Source: RGIG3178 sp964533965 (GTDB lineage Bacteria > Bacillota > Clostridia > Christensenellales > QAND01). Taken from it: a DNA stretch of 64,000 bases. Of this stretch, positions 52,788 through 62,066 are shown piece after piece. Below the pieces are notes generated by a model. The model was given only the letters and a program-made list of their open reading frames with translations, had not been told where the DNA came from and made no database searches. Each line of letters opens with the position of its first letter. Position 1 is the first letter of the stretch. The position numbers and the translations under genes are program-made. The DNA is taken from positions 1 to 64,000 of the forward strand of contig CAZHNN010000004.1 in assembly GCA_964533965.1 (NCBI GenBank), written 5' to 3'.

Positions 52788-54794
52788 ATGGTCATAGCAT
52801 TGATCGGAAATCCCAACTGCGGCAAGACCACGCTGTTCAACCAGCTGACGGGGAGCAACCAGCACGTCGGGAATTTCCCAGGGGTTACGGTGGAAAAAAA
52901 GGAAGGGAGCATTCGCCGTCACGAAGACGCGAAGGTGGTGGATCTGCCTGGCATCTATTCGCTGTCCCCGTATACCAGCGAAGAGGTGCTGACCAGGGAC
53001 TTTCTGCTCGTCGACCGCCCGGACGTGATACTCAATATCGTGGATGCAACCAACATCGAGCGAAACCTCTATCTGACCTTGCAGTTGATGGAGCTGCAGA
53101 TGCCCATGGTGTTGGCACTTAATATGATGGACGAGATGGAGAAAAACGGCGGTTCCGTGGATGTTGCGGCGATGGAACAATCGCTTGGCATCCCCGTAGT
53201 GCCGATAGCAGCCAGCAAAAATCAGGGGATCGGAGAGCTTATCGATCACATACTGCAGATCGGGCGGGAGAAGCCAAAGGTGCCCAAGCTTGATTTCTGC
53301 ACGGGCGAGGTACACAAGGCCGTGCACGCGATCAGCCATCTGATCGAGCCGCAGGCGGCGGCGCTTCATATCCCCATCCGCTTTGCGGCTACAAAGCTGG
53401 TCGAAGGCGATGAACCGATGCAGAAGAAGCTTCAGCTGACAAAGGGTGAACTGCATATTATCGACCACACCGTAGAAGAGATGGAGCGCGCGTTGGGAAC
53501 GGACAGGGAAGCGGCGCTTGCGGATATGCGCTTTGCGTACATTCAATCGCTTTGCGCCAAAATGGTGCATAAACCCATCGACACGATTGAGCAGCGCCGT
53601 TCCGTCAGAATAGACCTGCTGCTTACGCACCGGTACCTTGCCATCCCATTGTTCTTCGGCATCATGATGCTGGTGTTTTACCTCACGTTCGGGCCGGTGG
53701 GTTCCCTTTTGTCCGATTCGTTTTCCGCATTGGTGGACGGAGCGATTGCAAAGATCGGAGAAATCCTGATCACATTGAAAGTAAACCCGCTGCTGCAGTC
53801 GCTGATTATGGATGGCGCGCTCACGGGTATAGGCAGCATCCTGTCGTTCTTGCCAACGATCCTCACGCTGTTCTTCTTCCTCTCACTGTTGGAAGACAGC
53901 GGCTATATGGCCCGCGTGGCGTTTGTGATGGATAAGCTGTTGCGCAAGATAGGCCTTTCCGGGCGGTCGTTCGTGCCGATGCTGGTGGGGTTCGGGTGCT
54001 CTGTTCCCGCGATCATGGCAACGCGCACGCTGGCTTCTGACCGGGATCGCAAGATGACCATCTTGCTCACGCCGTTCATGTCCTGCAGCGCGAAGCTTAC
54101 CATCTACACGCTGTTTACCGAGGCGTTCTTTACAGAGAACAAGGCGCTGGTCATGATTAGCCTATACACGCTTGGCATCGTTGCGGGCATCGTCTACGGA
54201 CTGCTGTGCAAGAATACGCTGTTCCGCGGGGAGCCTGTGCCGTTTGTGATGGAGCTCCCGCCGTATCGAATTCCTTCGCCCAAAAGCGTTGTGCTCCACA
54301 TGGGCAATAAGGCAAGCCATTTTGTCAAAAAGGCTTTTACCATCATCTTTTTGATTACCATCGTCATCTGGGTGCTGCAGACGTTCACCTTCAGGTTTGA
54401 TGTGGCGACGGACAGCGCGCAGAGCATGCTTTCTACCATCGGGCATTTCATGGCGCCCGTCTTTGCGCCGCTGGGGTTTGGCGACTGGCGCGCCGCCACG
54501 GCGCTTCTTACCGGGCTTACCGCCAAGGAAGCCGTGGTCAGCACGTTCGCGGTGCTTTTGGGCGCAACGAGCGGGCAGCCGCTTGCTCCGTTGATGACGC
54601 AGCTGTTCACGCCGCTGACCGCGCTGTCATTTTTAAGCTTTACGCTCCTATATATGCCGTGTGTGGCCGCGATGGCTGCGGTAAGACGCGAGCTTGGCAG
54701 CACCTGGGCGGCCGTATTGGCGATGTTCGTACAGACCGCGTTTGCCTGGGTAGTAACGTTTGTGCTCTACAACGTCGCCCGGCTGTTCCTATGA
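52788..54794 (+). CDS. feoB: Ferrous iron transporter FeoB
   Basis: The 668-residue protein has an N-terminal G domain (G1 GNPNCGKTT, about 6-14; the TVEKKEG switch; G3 DLPGIYSL; G4 NMMD), a helical guanine-dissociation-inhibitor-like linker and a membrane domain with two Gate motifs, including VGFGCSVPAIMATRTL and TGLTAKEAVVSTF. It imports Fe(II) in anaerobic conditions. GAGGAGCAAAAG precedes ATG. The length is on the short side for the family. Confidence 0.97.
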   Translation: MVIALIGNPNCGKTTLFNQLTGSNQHVGNFPGVTVEKKEGSIRRHEDAKVVDLPGIYSLSPYTSEEVLTRDFLLVDRPDVILNIVDATNIERNLYLTLQLMELQMPMVLALNMMDEMEKNGGSVDVAAMEQSLGIPVVPIAASKNQGIGELIDHILQIGREKPKVPKLDFCTGEVHKAVHAISHLIEPQAAALHIPIRFAATKLVEGDEPMQKKLQLTKGELHIIDHTVEEMERALGTDREAALADMRFAYIQSLCAKMVHKPIDTIEQRRSVRIDLLLTHRYLAIPLFFGIMMLVFYLTFGPVGSLLSDSFSALVDGAIAKIGEILITLKVNPLLQSLIMDGALTGIGSILSFLPTILTLFFFLSLLEDSGYMARVAFVMDKLLRKIGLSGRSFVPMLVGFGCSVPAIMATRTLASDRDRKMTILLTPFMSCSAKLTIYTLFTEAFFTENKALVMISLYTLGIVAGIVYGLLCKNTLFRGEPVPFVMELPPYRIPSPKSVVLHMGNKASHFVKKAFTIIFLITIVIWVLQTFTFRFDVATDSAQSMLSTIGHFMAPVFAPLGFGDWRAATALLTGLTAKEAVVSTFAVLLGATSGQPLAPLMTQLFTPLTALSFLSFTLLYMPCVAAMAAVRRELGSTWAAVLAMFVQTAFAWVVTFVLYNVARLFL

Positions 54795-54804
54795 GGTGAT
54801 TTCC

Positions 54805-54966
54805 ATGGATTATGTGATCATACTGGTATTGGCAGGATTGTGTTTGTTGGCCATCCGCACCGTGCGCAAACAAAAGCAGCAGGGCTGCTGCGGCACCTGC
54901 GCAGGATGCCCAAAGGCAGCCGGATGCAGCATGGACGAGAAAGAAAAAAACGATTCCCGAGATTGA
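54805..54966 (+). CDS. FeoB-associated Cys-rich membrane peptide
   Basis: The 53-residue peptide has an N-terminal membrane helix (YVIILVLAGLCLLAI) and a cysteine cluster GCCGTCAGCPKAAGC (about 28-42). This is the typical small partner encoded after feoB in Clostridia; it may bind iron on the cytoplasmic side. It starts at ATG 54805 behind GAGGTGA, 10 bp after the feoB stop. Confidence 0.9.
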   Translation: MDYVIILVLAGLCLLAIRTVRKQKQQGCCGTCAGCPKAAGCSMDEKEKNDSRD

Positions 54967-55087
54967 ATAACGGTATCCAACACACTCGGCATCCGGCGAT
55001 ATGTGCGGCTGATTTGGGCAGTAAAGCATGCGTAAAAAAAGTTTTTGACGGAAACTCTCCGATAACTATGAGGTTAGCGGAGAAAAA

Positions 55088-55113
55088 AAGCTCCGCTTAA
55101 AAAAGCGGAGCTT
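55088..55113 (-). terminator. Terminator-like hairpin on the minus strand
   Basis: AGCGGAGCT follows its complement around a TTTTTA loop and, on the minus strand, is followed by a T7 run (A run 55083-55089 on plus). Confidence 0.7.
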
Positions 55114-55290
55114 CGGGCTTCGGTTGTGCAGCCCGACGCCCTGTCATGCGCGGCTTGCACCGGAGGGAACGGTTCAAATCGCGCAAGTTTTAAATCGAAG
55201 TACTTCTCTTTGTCATGAAACCCATGAACGTACAGAAGTTTGCGCGAAGAAACCCGAATGAATCGGGCTTCTTGAATCAATGAACGTAAA

Positions 55291-55331
55291 AATGGCGTGC
55301 GCGTACGGTATACGTACTGCGCACGCCATTG
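55291..55331. terminator. Large hairpin after type III GS
   Basis: AATGGCGTGCGC pairs with GCGCACGCCATT, with an inner GTAC/TACGTAC part. It lies 40 bp beyond the glnN stop. No T run follows, so it may stabilise the mRNA end. Confidence 0.6.
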
Positions 55332-55372
55332 TGCACTGTGTTCAAATGTCTGACGTGTAGGTGTACGGTCGA

Positions 55373-57454
55373 TTACACGTAGAAGAGCAGATCGTCGTAT
55401 GTCGGGAACGGCCAGGCTTCCTTGCTCACCATCGTCTCGAGTTCGTCCGCCACTTCACGCAATTCAGCCATTGCGGGAACGATCTTTGCGTGGCTGTATT
55501 GGGCGGCTTCCGTGGCACTTCCACCGTGTGCATGGGCAAGAACTTCCTCAAGCTCGTTGGCCTTCTGATACATCGTGCCCAACAGATCGGACATCTTCTT
55601 GACAAGCGCCGTCTCGTACAGGCAGACGGCTTCCGCAATCTTTTTCGCTTTTTCGGCGGTCCCGCTCAGTTTGCCCACATATTTGCTAACGGCGGGCATG
55701 ATCTCCTTGCGCGCGATGTTAATCATGGTCAGCGCCTCGATGGAAATGATCTTGACGTAGCTTTCCATGAGGATCTCGTAGCGTGCATGCAGCTCGATCG
55801 GAGACAAGACGCCCAGGTCTTCGAACATCTTGACGTTCTTCTCTTTGATCAGATACGGAATCGCTTCCGGTGTGGATTTGAGGTTCAAAAGACCCCTGCG
55901 CTCCGCTTCGGTTACCCACTCCTCGGCATAGTTGTTGCCGTTGAAGATGATGCGTTTGTGCTTTGTGATGGTCTCGCGGATCAGATGGTTCAAAGCCGCC
56001 GTGAAGTCGTCTGCCTTTTCCAGCGTGTCGGCAAATTCCTTGAGCGTTGCCGCCACGATGGTGTTCAACACCGTGTTGGGATCGGCGATGGAGAACGAGG
56101 AACCGACCATGCGGAACTCGAACTTGTTGCCGGTGAACGCAAACGGCGAGGTGCGGTTACGGTCTGTCGTATCGCGGGGCAGCGGCGGGAGGATATCCAC
56201 GCCGATGGTCATTTCACGCTTGTACTCATCCTTATATGGCGTACCGTGTTCGATGGACTCGAGAACCGCGGTTAACTCTTCACCCAGGAAGATCGACACG
56301 ATGGCGGGCGGCGCTTCGTTGGCGCCAAGCCTGTGATCGTTGCCGGCGGAAGCTACGGTGACACGCAGCAGATCCTGATGATCATCCACCGCTTTGATGA
56401 CGGCGGAAAGGAACAGAAGGAACATCGCGTTTTCCCTCGGCGTGCGGCCGGGATCCAATAGGTTCATGCCGGTATCGGTAGACATCGACCAGTTGTTGTG
56501 CTTGCCGCTTCCGTTGACACCCGCAAATGGTTTTTCATGCAGCAGGCAGACCAAGCCTTGCTTGTTTGCGAGCTTCTGCATGAATTCCATGGTCAGCTGG
56601 TTGTGGTCGGTGGCGATGTTGGTGGTGGAGAAAATGGGGGCCAACTCGTGCTGAGACGGTGCCACTTCGTTGTGTTTGGTCTTGGCAAGGATGCCCAATT
56701 CCCACAGCGCTTCGTCCAGATCATGCATAAAGGCTGCAACACATGGTTTGAGTGCGGCGAAATATTGATCTTCGAGCTCCTGGCCTTTGGGCGGTTTCGC
56801 ACCGAAAAGCGTGCGGCCGGTGTAGCGCAGGTCGCGGCGCAGTTTATACATTTCGGCGTCGATCAAAAAGTACTCCTGCTCGGGGCCGACGGTGGTGCTG
56901 ACGGAGGATACTCCGTTTCCGAACAATTTAAGAACGCGGACCGCTTGCTTATTGATGGCTTCCATTGAGCGCAGAAGCGGCGTCTTTTTATCCAGCGCTT
57001 CGCCGCTGTACGAGCAGAACGCGGTGGGGATGCAAAGCGTGCCGTCCTTGATAAAGGCATAGGAAGTGGGATCCCAGGCGGTGTAGCCGCGCGCTTCAAA
57101 CGTGGCGCGCAATCCGCCAGACGGGAAGCTCGACGCATCGGGCTCGCCTTTGATCAACTCCTTGCCGGAAAACTCCATTATAACGCCGCCCTCGGGAGTG
57201 GGAGAGATGAAGCTGTCATGCTTCTCGGCGGTGATGCCTGTCATCGGTTGGAACCAATGGGTAAAGTGCGTTGCACCTTGCTCGACCGCCCAATCCTTCA
57301 TCGCATTGGCCACCACGCCTGCCACCGCGGGGTCCAAGGATTTTCCCATGGAGATGGTTTGCTTGAGCGCACGATAGGTCTCTTTGGGCAAACGCTGTTT
57401 CATCGTGACGTCGTTGAATACCTTGCTGCCAAACAGTTCTGGAATCTGGCTCAT
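55373..57454 (-). CDS. glnN: Glutamine synthetase type III
   Basis: The 693-residue enzyme makes glutamine from glutamate and ammonia. It is the long GSIII/GlnN form: the type III N-terminus (PELFGSKVFNDVTMKQRLPK), HFTHWFQPMTG, SSFPSGGLRATFEARGYTAWD, the GS catalytic pieces EVAPSQHELAPIF and NGSGKHNNWSMST, and a long helical C-terminus. ATG 57454 follows AAGGGGG. It is transcribed away from the glutamate synthase operon from a strong promoter with a hairpin leader. Confidence 0.96.
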   Translation of the reverse strand: MSQIPELFGSKVFNDVTMKQRLPKETYRALKQTISMGKSLDPAVAGVVANAMKDWAVEQGATHFTHWFQPMTGITAEKHDSFISPTPEGGVIMEFSGKELIKGEPDASSFPSGGLRATFEARGYTAWDPTSYAFIKDGTLCIPTAFCSYSGEALDKKTPLLRSMEAINKQAVRVLKLFGNGVSSVSTTVGPEQEYFLIDAEMYKLRRDLRYTGRTLFGAKPPKGQELEDQYFAALKPCVAAFMHDLDEALWELGILAKTKHNEVAPSQHELAPIFSTTNIATDHNQLTMEFMQKLANKQGLVCLLHEKPFAGVNGSGKHNNWSMSTDTGMNLLDPGRTPRENAMFLLFLSAVIKAVDDHQDLLRVTVASAGNDHRLGANEAPPAIVSIFLGEELTAVLESIEHGTPYKDEYKREMTIGVDILPPLPRDTTDRNRTSPFAFTGNKFEFRMVGSSFSIADPNTVLNTIVAATLKEFADTLEKADDFTAALNHLIRETITKHKRIIFNGNNYAEEWVTEAERRGLLNLKSTPEAIPYLIKEKNVKMFEDLGVLSPIELHARYEILMESYVKIISIEALTMINIARKEIMPAVSKYVGKLSGTAEKAKKIAEAVCLYETALVKKMSDLLGTMYQKANELEEVLAHAHGGSATEAAQYSHAKIVPAMAELREVADELETMVSKEAWPFPTYDDLLFYV

Positions 57455-57484
57455 AGTTGTTTCCCCCTTAACTAATGTAAAAGA

Positions 57485-57506
57485 CGCCGCGGGATATCCC
57501 GCAGCG
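57485..57506 (-). promoter_or_regulatory. Attenuator-like hairpin in the glnN leader
   Basis: On the minus strand CGCTGCGGG-ATAT-CCCGCGGCG is followed by TCTTTTA. It starts about 20 nt after the predicted transcription start, before the glnN ribosome-binding site, so it could be a regulated terminator. Confidence 0.55.
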
Positions 57507-57526
57507 CCCTTGCTGCCTATGCAAAC

Positions 57527-57555
57527 AGTATATGCACGGGTGTTTTTGTTGTCAA
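57527..57555 (-). promoter_or_regulatory. Predicted promoter of glnN
   Basis: TTGACA (57555-57550), 17-bp spacer, TATACT (57532-57527) on the minus strand. Confidence 0.75.
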
Positions 57556-57663
57556 CCCCCGAATTCATAAAAATTCCGATAATTTATACAGAAAGCAGCG
57601 GATGGGACAAGCAGTGAATGCGTATATAACAGAAAATGTTTATTGTGGTACCCGCAAAAAGTA

Positions 57664-57692
57664 TTGACGTTATACGTGTTGTTGCATATAAT
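57664..57692 (+). promoter_or_regulatory. Predicted promoter of the glutamate synthase operon
   Basis: TTGACG (57664-57669), 17-bp spacer, TATAAT (57687-57692) on the plus strand. Confidence 0.75.
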
Positions 57693-57718
57693 AATCGCAC
57701 AGTTGTGAACAAAGGCGT

Positions 57719-57768
57719 TCACCAACGAATACGTGACGAGAGCCACGTGCGTTGGTGAGCGTCTTTTT
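57719..57768 (+). terminator. Attenuator-like terminator in the glutamate synthase leader
   Basis: TCACCAACG (57719-57727) pairs with CGTTGGTGA (57750-57758), with an inner ACGTG/CACGT stem, followed by GCGTC and T6. It lies ~20 nt after the predicted start of transcription and before the first gene, so it must be overcome for expression. Confidence 0.7.
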
Positions 57769-57792
57769 TATTTTGTGACAGGAGGGGAAGGC

Positions 57793-58893
57793 ATGCTTAG
57801 AGAAGGTCAAATCCGCATTCCATCCGGCTGCGCCATCGTGGGAGTGTTCGACAAAACAGGCTGCCGCATGAGTGGTGATGATATCATCGGCTCCATCGCG
57901 ACCATGCACGACAGGAGCAACGGGTTGGGCGGCGGTTTCGCAGGATACGGTATCTATCCGGATCATGCCGATGAGTATGCGCTGCACTTGTTCTATGACA
58001 GCGAAGCCGTGAGGCTTCAATGCGAGGCGTATCTGTACAATCATTTCAACGTTTCGGAATGCGGGGAGATACCCGTCAAAAAGTCGCCTTTGATTCCGGA
58101 CGGCCCGCTGCTCTGGCGGTACTTCGTTCGTCCTAATGAGGCACAGCTTCTTTCAAGCCAATTGGACGATCAGGAATATGTTGCGCGTGCGGTTACCGAA
58201 GTCAACGTCAAAATCGAGGGCGCGTATGTCTTTTCCAGCGGAAAAAACATGGGCGTTTTCAAAGCCATCGGCTTCCCGGAGGACGTGGGCGAATATTACC
58301 GCTTGGGCGACTACAGCGCCTACTGCTGGACGGCGCACGGACGGTATCCCACCAACACCCCGGGCTGGTGGGGCGGCGCGCACCCGTTTGCTCTGTTGGA
58401 CACGACGGTGGTGCACAACGGTGAGATATCTTCCTACGATGCCAACAGGCGGACGGTAGAGATGTACGGATACCATTGCAGCCTTCTGACCGATACCGAA
58501 GTCATCGCCTACATGGTCGACTACCTTGTGCGACGCGTGAAACTGACCCACAAGGAAGCTGCGGATGTCATGGCGGCGCCGTTTTGGTCTGTCATTGACG
58601 CGATGGATGAGAAGCAGAAGAATTACTACACATACCTTCGCGAAGCGTTTACGGGCTTTTTGGTCACAGGGCCGTTCTCCATCCTCGTCGGCTTCGACGG
58701 AGGGATGATGGCCCTAAACGACAGGCTCAAGCTCCGGTCCATGGTTGCGGCGGAAAAGGGAGACCGCTTCTATGTTGCCAGCGAAGAGTGCGCCATACGG
58801 TTCTTGGAACCCAATGTAGAAAAAATCTGGTCGCCCAAAGGTGGCGAACCGGTGATCGTTACCCTGAAAGGAGGCAAGGAAGATGGCCGTTGA
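57793..58893 (+). CDS. Glutamate synthase, glutamine amidotransferase subunit
   Basis: The 366-residue protein is a class II glutamine amidotransferase that releases ammonia from glutamine. The nucleophile is Cys13 in SGCAIVGVFD, so the first 12 residues would be a cleaved propeptide. Other family pieces are AHGRYPTNTPG (Arg and substrate loop) and TVVHNGEIS with the oxyanion Asn-Gly. It corresponds to the N-terminal domain of large GltB and is separately encoded, as in archaeal-type and clostridial split enzymes. The ATG follows AGGAGGGG. It overlaps the next gene by 11 bases. Confidence 0.92.
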   Translation: MLREGQIRIPSGCAIVGVFDKTGCRMSGDDIIGSIATMHDRSNGLGGGFAGYGIYPDHADEYALHLFYDSEAVRLQCEAYLYNHFNVSECGEIPVKKSPLIPDGPLLWRYFVRPNEAQLLSSQLDDQEYVARAVTEVNVKIEGAYVFSSGKNMGVFKAIGFPEDVGEYYRLGDYSAYCWTAHGRYPTNTPGWWGGAHPFALLDTTVVHNGEISSYDANRRTVEMYGYHCSLLTDTEVIAYMVDYLVRRVKLTHKEAADVMAAPFWSVIDAMDEKQKNYYTYLREAFTGFLVTGPFSILVGFDGGMMALNDRLKLRSMVAAEKGDRFYVASEECAIRFLEPNVEKIWSPKGGEPVIVTLKGGKEDGR

Positions 58894-60388
58894 TTTCTTC
58901 TATCCGCAATATGAAGTGGTCCGCAATATGGACCGGTGCATCACCTGCCGCGCCTGCGAGAGGCAATGTTCCAATGAGGTCCATAAGCTCGATACCGAAT
59001 TCAATGTGATGACAAGCGACGAATCCAAATGCGTGTGCTGCCATAGATGCGTTTCGCTGTGCCCGACGCGCGCGCTCAAGATCGTTAAATCTACCCATAC
59101 GTTTAAGGAAAACGGCAACTGGACACAGGACAACATCCAGGACGTGTACCGCCAGGCAGGAACCGGCGGCGTGATCCTCTCTTCGATGGGCAACCCGCAG
59201 AACTTCCCGGTGTACTGGGATAAGATTTTGATCAATGCCTCCCAGGTCACCAACCCATCCATCGACCCACTGCGCGAACCGATGGAAACCAGGGTAGTGC
59301 TGGGCAAGAAACCCGGCACGATCGAGCGGGACAAGGATGGAAATCTGATCAACAACATGCCGCGCCGTCTCAAGCTGCACACGCCCATCCTGTTCTCGGG
59401 CATGAGCTACGGCTCCATCAGCTACAACGCGCACGAGAGCTTAGCTCGGGCTTCGGAGGCGCTGGGAACGTTCTACAACACCGGCGAGGGCGGATTGCAC
59501 CAGGACTTCTATAAATGGGGCCCCAACACTATCGTACAGGTAGCGTCCGGAAGATTCGGCGTCAACAAGGATTACCTGAACGCCGCAGCCGCGATCGAGA
59601 TCAAGATCGGCCAGGGCGCAAAGCCCGGCATCGGTGGGCATCTGCCCGGTACCAAGGTCGTGGGCGACATCTCGCGCACCCGCATGATTCCCGTGGGCAC
59701 CGACGCCATTTCGCCTGCGCCTCACCACGACATCTATTCCATCGAGGACCTCCGCCAGCTGGTCTATTCCTTAAAGGAAGCGACGGCATATGAGAAGCCC
59801 GTCATCGTGAAGATCTCCGCTGTGCACAACGTAGCCGCGATAGCTTCTGGCATCGCAAGGTCAGGCGCAGACATGATCGCCATTGACGGCTTCAGGGGTG
59901 GTACGGGCGCAGCACCCGCACGCATCCGCGACAACGTCGGCATTCCGATCGAACTCGCGCTTGCCAGCGTGGATGAACGGCTCCGCCAGGAAGGCATCCG
60001 CGACAACGTCTCCATCATCGCAGGTGGCAGTGTAAGAAACTCCGCCGACATCGTAAAAGCCATCGCATTGGGCGCCGACGCCGTATATGTCGCGACCGCA
60101 GCGCTTCTGGCGCTCGGGTGCCACCTGTGCCGCAGCTGCCATCTGGGCACCTGCAACTGGGGTATCGCCACACAGCGGCCAGAACTGGTCAAGCGCCTGA
60201 ACCCCGATATCGGAACGCAGAGGCTGATCAACCTCGTCACCGCCTGGGATCATGAGATCATGGAAATGATGGGCGGCATGGGAATCAACGCCGTCGAAGC
60301 GCTCCGTGGCAACCGGCTGATGCTAAGAGGCGTAGGTCTCAACGAAAAAGAGCTTTCCGTTCTTGGCATCAAGCACGCAGGCGAATGA
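58883..60388 (+). CDS. Glutamate synthase, FMN-binding synthase subunit with ferredoxin domain
   Basis: The 501-residue protein has an N-terminal 2[4Fe-4S] module (CITCRACERQC, CVCCHRCVSLCP, about 19-62) fused to the alpha/beta-barrel synthase domain. The barrel shows FSGMSYGSISYNAH, GEGGLHQDFY, the GQGAKPGIGGHLPG FMN/2-oxoglutarate loop, DGFRGGTGAAP and GADAVYVATAAL, with CHLCRSCHLGTCNWGIATQ for a further Fe-S cluster. It aminates 2-oxoglutarate with ammonia channelled from the amidotransferase. The start lies behind AAAGGAGGCAAGG. Confidence 0.95.
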   Translation: MAVDFFYPQYEVVRNMDRCITCRACERQCSNEVHKLDTEFNVMTSDESKCVCCHRCVSLCPTRALKIVKSTHTFKENGNWTQDNIQDVYRQAGTGGVILSSMGNPQNFPVYWDKILINASQVTNPSIDPLREPMETRVVLGKKPGTIERDKDGNLINNMPRRLKLHTPILFSGMSYGSISYNAHESLARASEALGTFYNTGEGGLHQDFYKWGPNTIVQVASGRFGVNKDYLNAAAAIEIKIGQGAKPGIGGHLPGTKVVGDISRTRMIPVGTDAISPAPHHDIYSIEDLRQLVYSLKEATAYEKPVIVKISAVHNVAAIASGIARSGADMIAIDGFRGGTGAAPARIRDNVGIPIELALASVDERLRQEGIRDNVSIIAGGSVRNSADIVKAIALGADAVYVATAALLALGCHLCRSCHLGTCNWGIATQRPELVKRLNPDIGTQRLINLVTAWDHEIMEMMGGMGINAVEALRGNRLMLRGVGLNEKELSVLGIKHAGE

Positions 60389-60399
60389 GGTGAAGCGAG

Positions 60400-60828
60400 A
60401 TGAAACGAGTATATGTAAATGAGCAATGGTGCCTCGGGTGCCATCTTTGCGAATATTATTGCGCCTTTGCCAATTCCGGCAAAAGCAACATGGTCAAAGC
60501 CTTAAAAGACGTGACCATTCGCCCGCGCATCCAGATCGAGGAGAAGGACGGCATCAGCTTTGCGGTCTCCTGCCGTCATTGCGATGATCCGATGTGCGTT
60601 AGAGGATGCATCTCGGGGGCGCTTACCATCGAAAACGGCGTGATCTCCATCGACCAGAACAAGTGCGTCGGCTGCTACACCTGCGTGTTGTCCTGCCCGT
60701 ACGGCTGCATCATGCCGAACGAGGAAGGTGTTATGCAGAAGTGCGAGTTGTGCATCAAGAACAGCCACGGACAACCGGTCTGCGTGACCGGCTGCCCGAA
60801 CCGCGCGATCGTGTTTGAGGAGAGGTGA
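60400..60828 (+). CDS. HycB/DmsB-like 4Fe-4S electron-transfer subunit
   Basis: The 142-residue protein has four cysteine groups: CLGCHLCEYYC (about 9-19), CRHCDDPMCVRGC, CVGCYTCVLSCPYGC and CELCIKNSHGQPVC, the last followed by GCPNRAI. It would carry electrons between the NAD(P)H-oxidising flavoprotein and the synthase subunit. It is inserted between these genes and overlaps neither by more than a few bases; GAGGTGA precedes the start. Confidence 0.92.
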   Translation: MKRVYVNEQWCLGCHLCEYYCAFANSGKSNMVKALKDVTIRPRIQIEEKDGISFAVSCRHCDDPMCVRGCISGALTIENGVISIDQNKCVGCYTCVLSCPYGCIMPNEEGVMQKCELCIKNSHGQPVCVTGCPNRAIVFEER

Positions 60829-60833
60829 AGACA

Positions 60834-62066
60834 ATGCGCTATGTAATCATCGGCAATTCCGCTGCGGCGATGGGATGCATCGAGGGCATCCGCCTGCACG
60901 ATACGCAAGGCGAAATCATCGTCATATCCTCCGAGAAACACCATGTATATGGAAGACCCCTGATTTCCTACCTATTGTGCGGCAAGACGGACCTTTCGCG
61001 CATGGACTACCGCCCGAAGGATTTCTACGAAAAGCAGGGCGTAAAAACCATGCTGGGAAGGACGGCTGTTAAGCTGGACGCCGTAAAAAAAGCCGTGACG
61101 CTGGATGACGGGTCGGAAGTATCCTATGACAAGCTTTTGATCGCGACGGGGTCCCGTCCGTTTATCCCGCCGTTTGAAGGGTTGGATACCGTTTCGAAGA
61201 AGTTCTCCTTCATGACGCTCGACGATGCGCTCTCTTTACAGGATGTGTTGAATGGTGACACGAAAGCGTTGATCATCGGCGCGGGTCTCATCGGCCTCAA
61301 GTGCGCCGAAGCGATCCATGGGCGCGTGAAAGAGATCACCATCGTCGATATGGCGGACCACCTGATGCCTACGGTCATGGATATCCCCGCCGCGAAACGG
61401 GTGCAGGAGCATCTGGAGAAGCTCGGCATGAAGTTCCGGTTCTCGGATACGGTCGTGAAATTCGAAAAGGACAAGGCGCACATGAAAAGCGGCGATGTTC
61501 TCGAATTTGACATACTGGTACTCGCAGTGGGCGTACGGCCCAACACGCAGCTACTCTCCGACGCCGGCGGCAAGGTGGACCGTGGCATCCTTGTGGATGA
61601 AAAAGGACAGACCAGCCTGCAGGATGTGTACGCCGCGGGCGACTGCACGCAGGGCATGGATGCCGTAAGCGGCACGATGCGCATCATGGCGCTGTGGCCC
61701 AATGCCGTTCGTCAGGGCCTGTGTGCGGGCGAGAACATGGCGGGGGCACAAATGCCCATCACCGATCACATCGCACTCAACGCCACGGGACTTTTGGGGC
61801 TGCACATGGTATCCGCAGGCAACGCGGACGGGGAAGCCGACGTCGTGTGCGACGACGATACCTACAAGGTACTCTATATTAAGGATAATAAGCTAAGCGG
61901 TTACACCATCATGGGAGACTGCGCGCGTGCGGGCATCTATACGGCTCTTGTGCGCAACCGTACGCCGCTTGACTCCATCGATTTTAGTCTGATACGGGAG
62001 AAGCCGCAGTTGATGGCTTTCTCCAAGATGGAACGCAAGGTTCAACTGGGGGGTGCAAAGAAATGA
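60834..62066 (+). CDS. FAD-dependent NAD(P)H oxidoreductase subunit of glutamate synthase
   Basis: The 410-residue protein is a pyridine-nucleotide-disulfide-type oxidoreductase, like rubredoxin/nitrite reductase flavoproteins. FAD site: VIIGNSAAAMGCIEGIR at the N-terminus. NAD(P) site: ALIIGAGLIGLKCAEAI (about 144-160). DVYAAGDCTQG is the second FAD-contact motif. It replaces the usual GltD small subunit. The ATG 60834 follows GGAGAGG; a GTG three codons upstream is possible. It overlaps the next gene by four bases. Confidence 0.92.
   Translation: MRYVIIGNSAAAMGCIEGIRLHDTQGEIIVISSEKHHVYGRPLISYLLCGKTDLSRMDYRPKDFYEKQGVKTMLGRTAVKLDAVKKAVTLDDGSEVSYDKLLIATGSRPFIPPFEGLDTVSKKFSFMTLDDALSLQDVLNGDTKALIIGAGLIGLKCAEAIHGRVKEITIVDMADHLMPTVMDIPAAKRVQEHLEKLGMKFRFSDTVVKFEKDKAHMKSGDVLEFDILVLAVGVRPNTQLLSDAGGKVDRGILVDEKGQTSLQDVYAAGDCTQGMDAVSGTMRIMALWPNAVRQGLCAGENMAGAQMPITDHIALNATGLLGLHMVSAGNADGEADVVCDDDTYKVLYIKDNKLSGYTIMGDCARAGIYTALVRNRTPLDSIDFSLIREKPQLMAFSKMERKVQLGGAKK

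Larger units (their letters stand above)
54967..55372. other. Structured gene-free region downstream of feo and glnN
   Basis: No gene is supported in this 406-bp gap. It carries a hairpin with a T run on the minus strand (AGCTCCGCT/AGCGGAGCT, 55088-55113), several nested dyads between 55115 and 55270 (for example GCGCAA/TTGCGC, TCATG/CATGA, AAGAA-CCCGA/TCGGG-TTCTT) and a large hairpin at 55291-55331. The middle part could encode a small structured RNA. Confidence 0.45.

Noticed and set aside
55168..55185. GGTTCAAATC, a tRNA T-loop-like sequence
   Set aside because: No flanking T-stem, acceptor stem or anticodon arm can be built around it.
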